Shown here piece by piece: positions 45,917 to 52,182 of a stretch of DNA of 52,182 nucleotides. The DNA is from Comamonadaceae bacterium (lineage in GTDB: Bacteria > Pseudomonadota > Gammaproteobacteria > Burkholderiales > Burkholderiaceae_C). The translations under genes were made by a program, and so were the position numbers. How positions within the stretch are numbered: the first letter of the stretch is position 1; each line of letters opens with the position of its first letter. The notes below the pieces were generated by a model that was given only the letters and a program-made list of their open reading frames with translations, had not been told where the DNA came from and made no database searches. The DNA lies in contig CANKBG010000019.1 in NCBI GenBank assembly GCA_947479935.1, forward strand, positions 1 through 52,182, written 5' to 3'.

Positions 45917-46912
45917 ATGGACGAGCGCGTTGCTCGTTATTTAGACCATGTGCGTTTTGAAAAACGCCTGGCCGAAAGAACATCGACGCTTTACGCGCTT
46001 GACCTTCAAAAACTCGCAGAGTTAGCGCAAGCTGCCAACGTCGATTTGGTGCAAGTGCAAACCTTGCATGTGCGCAGATGGGTTGCGCAAATGCACAGCG
46101 GCGGTAGAAGCGGCCGCGGCATTGCGCTGATCTTGTCGGGCTGGCGCGGATTCTACCATTGGCTGGCCCGAGAGAGTCTCATTTCGCACAATCCCGTGGA
46201 AGGCGTGCGTGCACCCAAAGTTTCTAAGCCCTTACCCAAAGCGCTAGGCGTTGATGAAGCTGTGCAGTTGGCAGATCACATCGAAGAAGCCGATGACCCT
46301 TGGTTAGAAGCCCGCGATGTGGCCATGGTGGAGTTGCTTTACGGTTGTGGTTTGCGCGTCGCCGAGCTCACGGGCCTTGATGTGGTGGCCAGTACCGAAG
46401 CTGCACGCAAAGGTCGTGGTTGGATCGATTTGCAGTCCGCTGAAGTGATGGTGCAGGGCAAGGGCGGCAAGCGCAGAACGGTGCCCTTGGGGCAGGCTGC
46501 TATCAAAGCTTTAGAGGCTTGGCTTTTGATGCGCAGTCAAGTGCCCGGCATGATGACGCAATCTGCCCAGGGCCTTTCTGATACGGCGCTGGCGCTTTTT
46601 CCGGGAAGGTACGGCACGCGCCTTTCTGCGCAATCGGTTTGGCAACGGCTGAAGCGGCGAAGTTTGTTGGCGGGCTTGGCAACGCCCGTTCATCCACACA
46701 TGCTTCGGCATTCATTTGCCAGCCATTTACTGCAGTCGAGCAGCGATTTGAGGGCGGTGCAAGAGCTTTTGGGTCACGCCAACATCAGCACCACGCAGGT
46801 CTACACACGTTTGGATTTTCAGCACTTGGCCAAGGCCTATGATGCCTCACACCCAAGAGCCAAGCGTGCATCCTTGCCAAGCGACGCTACAAAGCTGAAA
46901 GACAAAAAATAA
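45917..46912 (+). CDS. xerC: Tyrosine recombinase XerC
   Basis: A 331-residue site-specific recombinase that resolves chromosome dimers with XerD at dif. The catalytic set is complete: R147, K182, H261/R264, H287 and Y296. It starts 3 bases after the DUF484 stop, so translation is coupled. It is a housekeeping recombinase, not evidence of a mobile element. Confidence 0.96.
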   Translation: MDERVARYLDHVRFEKRLAERTSTLYALDLQKLAELAQAANVDLVQVQTLHVRRWVAQMHSGGRSGRGIALILSGWRGFYHWLARESLISHNPVEGVRAPKVSKPLPKALGVDEAVQLADHIEEADDPWLEARDVAMVELLYGCGLRVAELTGLDVVASTEAARKGRGWIDLQSAEVMVQGKGGKRRTVPLGQAAIKALEAWLLMRSQVPGMMTQSAQGLSDTALALFPGRYGTRLSAQSVWQRLKRRSLLAGLATPVHPHMLRHSFASHLLQSSSDLRAVQELLGHANISTTQVYTRLDFQHLAKAYDASHPRAKRASLPSDATKLKDKK

Positions 46913-46964
46913 GCCTGTGCCAATGTCGTTTTTTTTTTAGAGGCTAGGGTGGGACAATGGGGCC

Positions 46965-48149
46965 ATGAAAACGATTCAACTCAAAGCCGGCAAAGAACGC
47001 TCGCTGCAACGTCAACACCCTTGGATATTTGAATCAGCCATTGCCAAAGGCAACGCCGATGCAGGAGAAACTGTTCGTGTGGCGTCGCATGAAGGTGTGT
47101 TTTTGGCGTGGGCTGCATTCAGCCCTTCGTCACGAATACGAGCGCGGGTTTGGAGTTTTGACGAGGCTCAGCACATTGATGCGGCGTTCATTCAAAACCG
47201 CATCCAAGCATCAGTCCAAGCGCGCAGTTTGTTCGACATTCAAAGCAATGGCATGCGCTTGGTTCACGGCGAGTCCGATGGGTTGCCTGGCCTTGTGGTC
47301 GATCGCTATGACGACACCTTGGTGGCCCAATTCACGTCTTGTGGCACAGAGCGATTCAAAGACGTCATGGCCGACGCATTGCTCAAGTCCACCGGTCTTT
47401 CAAAGTTGTATGAGCGCTCAGACGCCAATGTGCGTCAGCTAGAAGGCTTGCCCGAAGTCACGGGCTGGTTAAGAGGCGAGGGGCCCACCGAATTGACACT
47501 CAAAGAACACCACTGGCAATTGAAACTCAACATTGCAGAGGGGCATAAAACAGGTTTTTATTTGGATCAGCGAGACAGCCGGTATCGATTTTATCAACAC
47601 ACTCAATTTCGAAAGTTCCAAAACATCCTCAATTGCTTTTGCTACACGGGTGGGTTTAGCGTGGCAGCTTTGGCCGGCGGGGCAGCGCATGTCACCTCCA
47701 TTGATTCGTCGGGTCCTGCACTTGAAAAAGCCAAGGCCAATGTGTTGCTTAATGGTTTTGATGTGTCTCGAACCACTTTCATGGATGCCGATGTCAACGC
47801 TTCAATGCGTCAATTCATTGAGCAGGGAAGGCAGTTTGATGCCATTGTTTTAGACCCCCCCAAATTTGCACCTACGGCCGCCCATGCCGAGCGTGCTGCA
47901 CGGGCTTACAAAGACATTAATCGCTTGGCGTTCAAATTGTTGGCCCCTGGCGGCGAGTTGTTTACCTACTCTTGCTCGGGGGGTATCAGTGCCGACTTAT
48001 TTCACAAAATTGTGGCCTCTGCGGGCACCGATGCGGGGGTGGATGGTTACATCAGTGAGCGCTTGCAAGGTGCACCTGATCATCCTATGACCATTTATTT
48101 TCCGGAAGGGGAGTATTTGAAGGGGTTGGTGGTGGTTAAGAAACTGTGA
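46965..48149 (+). CDS. RlmI-like class I SAM-dependent rRNA methyltransferase
   Basis: A 394-residue protein with an N-terminal PUA-like domain (LKAGKERSLQRQHPWIFESAI), a middle EEHD-like segment and a C-terminal methyltransferase fold: NCFCYTGGFSVAALA and IVLDPPKFAP. Similar to RlmI (YccW), which makes m5C1962 in 23S rRNA. It is separated from xerC by 52 bases with a 10-T run (46929-46938). Confidence 0.9.
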   Translation: MKTIQLKAGKERSLQRQHPWIFESAIAKGNADAGETVRVASHEGVFLAWAAFSPSSRIRARVWSFDEAQHIDAAFIQNRIQASVQARSLFDIQSNGMRLVHGESDGLPGLVVDRYDDTLVAQFTSCGTERFKDVMADALLKSTGLSKLYERSDANVRQLEGLPEVTGWLRGEGPTELTLKEHHWQLKLNIAEGHKTGFYLDQRDSRYRFYQHTQFRKFQNILNCFCYTGGFSVAALAGGAAHVTSIDSSGPALEKAKANVLLNGFDVSRTTFMDADVNASMRQFIEQGRQFDAIVLDPPKFAPTAAHAERAARAYKDINRLAFKLLAPGGELFTYSCSGGISADLFHKIVASAGTDAGVDGYISERLQGAPDHPMTIYFPEGEYLKGLVVVKKL

Positions 48150-48261
48150 GGCGTAACCTCCGTTTGCACGCCCATTCCATCCTCAATCTGCTGGGTTTTT
48201 TCTGGGGTGGGTACACTTTAGCCCGCGCTTGATGACTGTTTTTTTCTTTTGGAGTATTTCC

Positions 48262-49371
48262 ATGGCTTTGATTCCTGCCACGATCCTGACTGGCTTTTTG
48301 GGTTCAGGTAAAACCACGCTGCTAAAGCGAGTGCTGACAGAGGCGCATGGTCAAAAAATTGCCATCATCGAAAACGAGTTCGGTGAGGAAAACATTGACA
48401 ACGATATTTTGGTGTCTGACACCAACGAGCAAATCATTCAGATGAGCAATGGCTGCATTTGCTGCACCATTCGAGAAGACTTGCGCACCACGCTTCAAAC
48501 ACTGGCGGCGCAAAAGCGCAAAGGCGAACTCAACTTTGATCGCGTGGTGATTGAAACCACGGGCTTGGCCGATCCGGGCCCAGTGGCGCAGACTTTTTTC
48601 ATGGACGATGAAATTGCAGAAAGCTTCTTGCTCGATTCCATTTTGACTTTGGTCGATGCAAAACATTCGGCGCAGCAATTGAACGATCGTCAAGAAGCGC
48701 GTCGTCAAGTGGGTTTTGCAGACCAAATTTTTATCAGCAAATCTGACTTGGTTTCTCAGTCAGAGTTGGAGGCACTCAAGCACCGTTTGGCCCACATGAA
48801 CCCTCGTGCCCCGCAAAAAGTGGTTCACTTTGGCGATGTGTCTTTGGCTGAAGTATTTGATTTGCGGGGCTTTAATCTCAATGCCAAATTGGACATCGAC
48901 CCCGACTTTTTGAAAGAAGATGGGCACCATGTGCACGACGAGCACTGTGGACACGAAGAAGATCATGGCCATGCTGAACACGCACATCATGATCATCACG
49001 ACCACGAACATGGCGAGCACTGCAATCACCCTTCGCACCAAGCGGAAAGCCATGGCCACCACCATCATCACGACGACGATGTGAAGAGTTTTGTATTCAG
49101 ATCAGACAAACCCTTCGATCCTGCCAAGTTGGAAGACTTTTTAGGCGCCATCGTGAACGTGTACGGCCCTCGCATGCTTCGCTATAAAGGCGTTTTGAAC
49201 ATGAAGGGTACCGAGCGAAAGGTTATTTTCCAAGGCGTTCACCAGTTGATGGGAAGCGATTTAGGCCCCGTTTGGGGCGAAAACGAGGCCAAATTGAGCA
49301 AAATGGTGTTCATTGGCATTGACCTGCCCAAAGACATTTTGTTGCAAGGTTTGGAGCAATGTTTGGTTTAG
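48262..49371 (+). CDS. CobW/G3E-family GTPase, His-rich
   Basis: A 369-residue metal-chaperone-type GTPase. P-loop GFLGSGKTT, the metal-binding CICC in NGCICCT, ETTGLADP and SKSDLV mark the G3E fold; the CobW C-terminal domain follows. A low-complexity stretch at about residues 220-275 has 23 His in 55 residues, a likely metal store or sensor. GGAG lies before ATG 48262. Zinc is the most likely metal (inference from the ZNG1/ZigA group). dksA follows. Confidence 0.9.
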   Translation: MALIPATILTGFLGSGKTTLLKRVLTEAHGQKIAIIENEFGEENIDNDILVSDTNEQIIQMSNGCICCTIREDLRTTLQTLAAQKRKGELNFDRVVIETTGLADPGPVAQTFFMDDEIAESFLLDSILTLVDAKHSAQQLNDRQEARRQVGFADQIFISKSDLVSQSELEALKHRLAHMNPRAPQKVVHFGDVSLAEVFDLRGFNLNAKLDIDPDFLKEDGHHVHDEHCGHEEDHGHAEHAHHDHHDHEHGEHCNHPSHQAESHGHHHHHDDDVKSFVFRSDKPFDPAKLEDFLGAIVNVYGPRMLRYKGVLNMKGTERKVIFQGVHQLMGSDLGPVWGENEAKLSKMVFIGIDLPKDILLQGLEQCLV

Positions 49372-49469
49372 TTTTTCAGAATCCGTTTTAAGCCCGTTCA
49401 GTCGCTACAATCTGCGCCCTGACGGGGTACCTTAATTGGCCCGTCTATGCACCCAGAAGGTCGAAAAAT

Positions 49470-49556
49470 ATGGGTTTTGACGCAAATGAGCCGATGACCA
49501 CAATTCATTTGCCAATGGCTTGTGCCTCTGAGAGGTACTTAAGCCGCCACGGCTAG
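49470..49556 (+). CDS. Candidate 28-codon leader ORF upstream of dksA
   Basis: ATG at 49470 with AAGG 9 bases upstream opens 28 codons encoding a sequence with MTTIHLPMACASERYL. It ends in TAG at 49554-49556, where TAGGAG also supplies the ribosome site of dksA (GTG 49567), so translation of the two may be coupled. Whether it is translated cannot be decided. The stretch from 49372 also holds TACAAT, a possible -10 box, and GACGGG/CCCGTC, a possible hairpin. Confidence 0.35.
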   Translation: MGFDANEPMTTIHLPMACASERYLSRHG

Positions 49557-49566
49557 GAGACAAGAC

Positions 49567-50787
49567 GTGAAAAAGCCCCTTAAAACGAGCTCAAAAACCG
49601 CAGTGAAAAAAACCAGTGCCACTCATTCGAAGGCAAAGGTCGCTCCAGTCGTGAAAAAACCAAGCAAACCCATACCTGCAAAGGCATCTAAAGCAGTGCC
49701 CCCTGCAAAATCAAAAGTCGTGTCTAAGAGCCAACCTGTTGTGAAAAAAGCGTCCCCTAAAGTCGTGGCCAAGCCCGTTTCCAAACCTGCGGTCAAACCT
49801 GCTCCCAAGCCGGCCGCCAAGCCAGCGGCCAAAGTGATCGCTAAACCAAGCGCTAAAACGCTGTCCAAAGTCACACCCAAACCGCCAGCCAAGGCACCCG
49901 TAAAAGCCGCTGCCAAAGCGGCTGTCAAAGCTGCCGTTAAACCGGCTGCCAAGGCGTCTGTTAAAGCCAAGCCTGTCGTCAAACCCGTGGTCAAGACAGC
50001 GGTCAAGCCAGTTGCAAAATCAGCAGCGAAGCCAGTCGTCAAACAAGCGGTGAAGGCCGTGGTCAAACCAGCAAAACCAGTTAAGCCAGAAAAAATATCG
50101 GCCAAGCAAGCCAAAGCCGATAAAGCCGCAGCCGCAGCCGCACTGGTTGTGGCGCCCGTTTCAGTCCCTGGCTCTGCTGACGTGCCCGCACGCGCTGTGC
50201 GGCCCTCTGCGCGGCTTGCTCAGATCACAGTGCCATCGATGGCTCAATCGGTGGCTTCCACGGCTGCCAAAGCCAGTTATCTTCAAAACACGCCTTCTGA
50301 AGTTCTCACGCCTCCCCCCTTTGTCGCCGTTAAAAAAGACTCTAAATTGGCCAATAACTGGAAAACTAAAAAACCCAATCAATTGACGGATGCAGAAATC
50401 ATGGCCATGTCCGATAACGAGTACATGAACGATTCGCAAATGGCATTCTTCAGACTGAAATTGGTTGAACTCAAGATGGGCATTTTGGCCAACGCCGGTG
50501 AAACCACCGAGCACTTGCGCGAAGACACTGTGGTGGTGCCCGATCCCGCAGACCGCGCCACCATTGAAGAAGAGCACGCCCTCGAATTGCGCACCCGTGA
50601 TCGTGAGCGCAAATTGTTAAAGAAAATTGAGCAGTCTATTCAACGCATCGATGCTGGCGATTATGGCTATTGCGATGAAACAGGCGAACCCATTGGTGTG
50701 GGCCGATTGTTGGCGCGTCCAACGGCCAATTTATCGTTGGAAGCACAACAGCGTCGCGAACTCAAACAGAAAATGTTTGGTGATTGA
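49567..50787 (+). CDS. dksA: DksA-type RNA polymerase-binding factor with long histone-H1-like N-terminus
   Basis: A 406-residue protein starting at GTG 49567 with AGGAGA before it. Residues 1-262 are mostly a Lys/Ala/Pro/Val-rich tail (repeats such as KPAAKPAAK) like histone H1 or bacterial H1-like proteins; residues 263-406 are a complete DksA: NQLTDAEIMAMSDNEYM, the coiled coil and the globular end. Usual DksA is about 150 residues. The zinc finger keeps one of four Cys (YGYCDETGE; the CxxC of the second pair is SLEA), as in zinc-independent DksA. DksA works with ppGpp in the secondary channel of RNA polymerase; the tail probably adds nucleic-acid binding (inference). Confidence 0.9.
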   Translation: MKKPLKTSSKTAVKKTSATHSKAKVAPVVKKPSKPIPAKASKAVPPAKSKVVSKSQPVVKKASPKVVAKPVSKPAVKPAPKPAAKPAAKVIAKPSAKTLSKVTPKPPAKAPVKAAAKAAVKAAVKPAAKASVKAKPVVKPVVKTAVKPVAKSAAKPVVKQAVKAVVKPAKPVKPEKISAKQAKADKAAAAAALVVAPVSVPGSADVPARAVRPSARLAQITVPSMAQSVASTAAKASYLQNTPSEVLTPPPFVAVKKDSKLANNWKTKKPNQLTDAEIMAMSDNEYMNDSQMAFFRLKLVELKMGILANAGETTEHLREDTVVVPDPADRATIEEEHALELRTRDRERKLLKKIEQSIQRIDAGDYGYCDETGEPIGVGRLLARPTANLSLEAQQRRELKQKMFGD

Positions 50788-50810
50788 TTGGCCTTTGTTT
50801 TTGACAAGCT

Positions 50811-50835
50811 AAAAGGCTCCTTCTGGAGCCTTTTT
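50811..50835 (+). terminator. Intrinsic terminator of dksA
   Basis: AAAAGGCTCC pairs perfectly with GGAGCC-TTTT around TTCT, followed by T residues, 24 bases after the dksA stop. Confidence 0.9.
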
Positions 50836-51060
50836 CTCGCCAATTTGGGGGGTGAGTGGCGCATCCCTTCAAAAAACAAAAAAGATATCAAAAATTTTTG
50901 AGACTGCAAATGCCTCAGAAGTTACTTGCAGACAAAGTTCTAAGTGCCTAATTTTCAACAGTTTTTTCCCATAATCAATCATGAAAAGAATGCCCTAAGC
51001 CCTTGATTTCATTGAGAAAAAACTTGAATCTCCTCTTGTAGGGGTGTGAATTCCTGATAA

Positions 51061-51090
51061 AGTGCAACAAAGTGCAATTAAGTGGGAAAA
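51061..51090 (+). promoter_or_regulatory. Three 10-bp-spaced AGTG boxes, candidate MraZ operator
   Basis: AGTGCAACAA, AGTGCAATTA and AGTGGGAAAA stand in tandem with exactly 10-bp spacing, 51 bases before mraZ. Known MraZ boxes (in E. coli) are TGGG repeats with the same spacing in this place, so this is very likely where MraZ represses the mra cluster. The remaining spacer 50836-51060 is AT-rich and should carry the promoter; I see no strong -35/-10 pair. Confidence 0.6.
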
Positions 51091-51141
51091 ATGCCCAAAT
51101 TGCCTGAATTGCGTTTGTTTTCATCAGGAATCGAGAATCAA

Positions 51142-51570
51142 GTGTTTCAAGGTGCTTCTTCGTTGAGTTTAGATGCCAAAGGCCGCCTGTCGGTGCCTAC
51201 GCGTCACCGCGAGGTTTTGAGCGCCACAGCGGGTGGCCAATTGACCATCACAAAACACCCTCACGGATGCTTGATGATGTTCCCCCGTCCAGAGTGGGAG
51301 CGCTTTCGTGAGCGCATTGCGCAGCTTCCCATGGAAGCGCAGTGGTGGAAGCGAATTTTTTTGGGCAACGCCATGGACGTCGACATGGACGGCACCGGAC
51401 GAGTGCTGATTTCGCCTGAATTGCGTGCCGCTGCGGGCATTGCCAAAGACACCATTTTGCTGGGCATGGGCAATCATTTTGAGTTGTGGGACAAGTCTGC
51501 CTACGACGCACAAGAAGCGAAAGCCATGCAGGGTGCTATGCCCGATGTCTTCAAGGACTTTTCGTTCTGA
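51142..51570 (+). CDS. mraZ: Transcriptional regulator MraZ
   Basis: A 142-residue AbrB-type repressor of the division/cell-wall (dcw) cluster. [22 protein letters not shown] is the first of two SpoVT/AbrB-like folds, followed by FPRPEWE and a second repeat with [13 protein letters not shown]. The frame is open from GTG 51082, but homologues start at the FQGAS segment, so GTG 51142 is chosen. rsmH follows 7 bases later, as in all dcw clusters. Confidence 0.94.
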   Translation: MFQGASSLSLDAKGRLSVPTRHREVLSATAGGQLTITKHPHGCLMMFPRPEWERFRERIAQLPMEAQWWKRIFLGNAMDVDMDGTGRVLISPELRAAAGIAKDTILLGMGNHFELWDKSAYDAQEAKAMQGAMPDVFKDFSF

Positions 51571-51577
51571 GGCCTGC

Positions 51578-52182
51578 GTGACGAACAACTGGCAACACAC
51601 CACCGTATTGCTCACTGAAGCGGTTGATGCATTGTTAGGCAGTGCAGGGGAAGGCACCGAACAAGAGGCTACCCATTCTTCACAAACATCTCTGACCTAT
51701 GTCGATGCAACATTTGGCCGCGGCGGACACTCTCGATTAATTTTGTCGCGATTGCCGCAAGCTGCAAAGCTGATTGCATTCGACAAAGATGTTGAAGCCG
51801 TTGCGGAAGCGGCGCTCATCCAGGATGCACGTTTTTCTATTCGACATGAGGGTTTCAAACACTTGGGTGAATTACCCTCCGGCAGTATTGCAGGTGTGTT
51901 GATGGACTTGGGGATTAGCTCTCCCCAAATTGACAACCCCGGCAGGGGTTTTTCTTTTCGTTTCGATGGCCCCTTAGACATGCGCATGGACACCACGCGC
52001 GGTCAGAGTGTGGCTGAGTGGCTGGCCTCTGCCAGTGTGGATCAGATCACGGAGGTGGTACGTGACTATGGCGAAGAACGGTTTGCTTTTCCGATTGCAA
52101 AGGCGATTGTGGCTCGCCGACAAGAGCGGGGCCCAATTTCATCCACCGCCGATTTGGCCGGGATCGTGGCTGGTACGGTCAA
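51578..52182 (+). CDS. rsmH: 16S rRNA m4C1402 methyltransferase RsmH, 5' part
   Basis: About 201 residues are visible before the window ends. [31 protein letters not shown] and [14 protein letters not shown] are the SAM-binding and family blocks. GTG 51578 is preceded by GAGG and lies 7 bases after the mraZ stop. A short poorly conserved insert (residues about 25-43) is present. The 3' end and the rest of the dcw cluster (ftsL, ftsI, mur genes) lie outside. Confidence 0.96.
   Translation, partial: MTNNWQHTTVLLTEAVDALLGSAGEGTEQEATHSSQTSLTYVDATFGRGGHSRLILSRLPQAAKLIAFDKDVEAVAEAALIQDARFSIRHEGFKHLGELPSGSIAGVLMDLGISSPQIDNPGRGFSFRFDGPLDMRMDTTRGQSVAEWLASASVDQITEVVRDYGEERFAFPIAKAIVARRQERGPISSTADLAGIVAGTV

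Noticed and set aside
45917..46912. xerC as an integrase of a mobile element
   Set aside because: Its place after dapF and DUF484 and its full length identify the chromosomal XerC; no attachment repeats are seen.
49623..50114. Long minus-strand frame opposite the dksA tail
   Set aside because: It is a by-product of the Lys/Ala/Pro codon repeats (Leu/Thr/Gly/Ala-rich shadow) and has no ribosome site or family.

Overview
The window is a stretch of chromosome from a betaproteobacterium, most likely Burkholderiales/Comamonadaceae (Rhodoferax/Limnohabitans/Polaromonas-like). This rests on protein similarity as I remember it and on local gene orders: erpA next to anmK-M23-tyrS, ybeY-phoH, dapF-DUF484-xerC, a long DksA-type protein, a second IF-1 with a basic tail, and mraZ-rsmH opening the division/cell-wall cluster. 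Almost all of it is dense housekeeping sequence. I see no prophage, insertion sequence with transposase, tRNA, rRNA or CRISPR array.

Layout. 1-8.2 kb: end of rpsI, a 409-base spacer with two large palindromes, erpA, anmK, an M23 peptidase, tyrS, a CDF metal transporter, dtd, another large palindrome and dbpA. 8.2-12.5 kb: a small brnT/brnA-like toxin-antitoxin pair, ybeY-phoH, ruvAB and a histidine phosphatase. 12.5-20.8 kb: a lipoprotein, ttcA, folB, a pteridine-reductase-like SDR, a MidA-type methyltransferase, two small proteins, infA2, cca, a GST and an NAD-binding epimerase-like protein. 20.8-30.1 kb: an M20 amidohydrolase, a molybdopterin oxidoreductase with a PHA-granule small protein, a lytic transglycosylase, 5-formyl-THF cyclo-ligase, TetR, an MBL-fold protein bracketed by two palindromes, and a lipoprotein. 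30.1-37.7 kb: glmU, an Lrp regulator, glmS (the two GlcNAc enzymes flank the regulator), a palindrome, mazEF, gnd, a LysE exporter and an outer-membrane-like protein. 37.7-44.2 kb: an FAD oxidoreductase, cysK, rnpB, a cysteine-free IscR-like regulator, an S4/pseudouridine-synthase-like protein and a Nudix-MBL fusion. 44.2-52.2 kb: dapF, DUF484, xerC, an RlmI-like methyltransferase, a CobW GTPase, a DksA with a long histone-H1-like tail, mraZ and the start of rsmH.

The most unusual signal is a set of large imperfect palindromes, each just downstream of a gene, in which the paired arms differ from copy to copy while the loop and/or the outer ends are conserved. One 29-base loop is identical (one copy has a single change) at three loci inside unrelated arms, in both orientations. 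Another set of copies shares 26-base outer ends built around GGGGTCAGA. A second loop family forms a head-to-head pair after rpsI. These look like non-autonomous mobile elements whose arms stay complementary while their sequence changes.

Several proteins have lost textbook catalytic or metal-binding residues: an IscR-like regulator with no cysteine, a pseudouridine-synthase-like protein without the GRLD Asp, an MBL protein with HxHxxR, a DksA lacking three of four zinc-finger cysteines, and a BrnA lacking its DNA-binding half. The cysteine-poor DksA lies directly downstream of a His-rich CobW GTPase, which suggests a zinc-economy theme.
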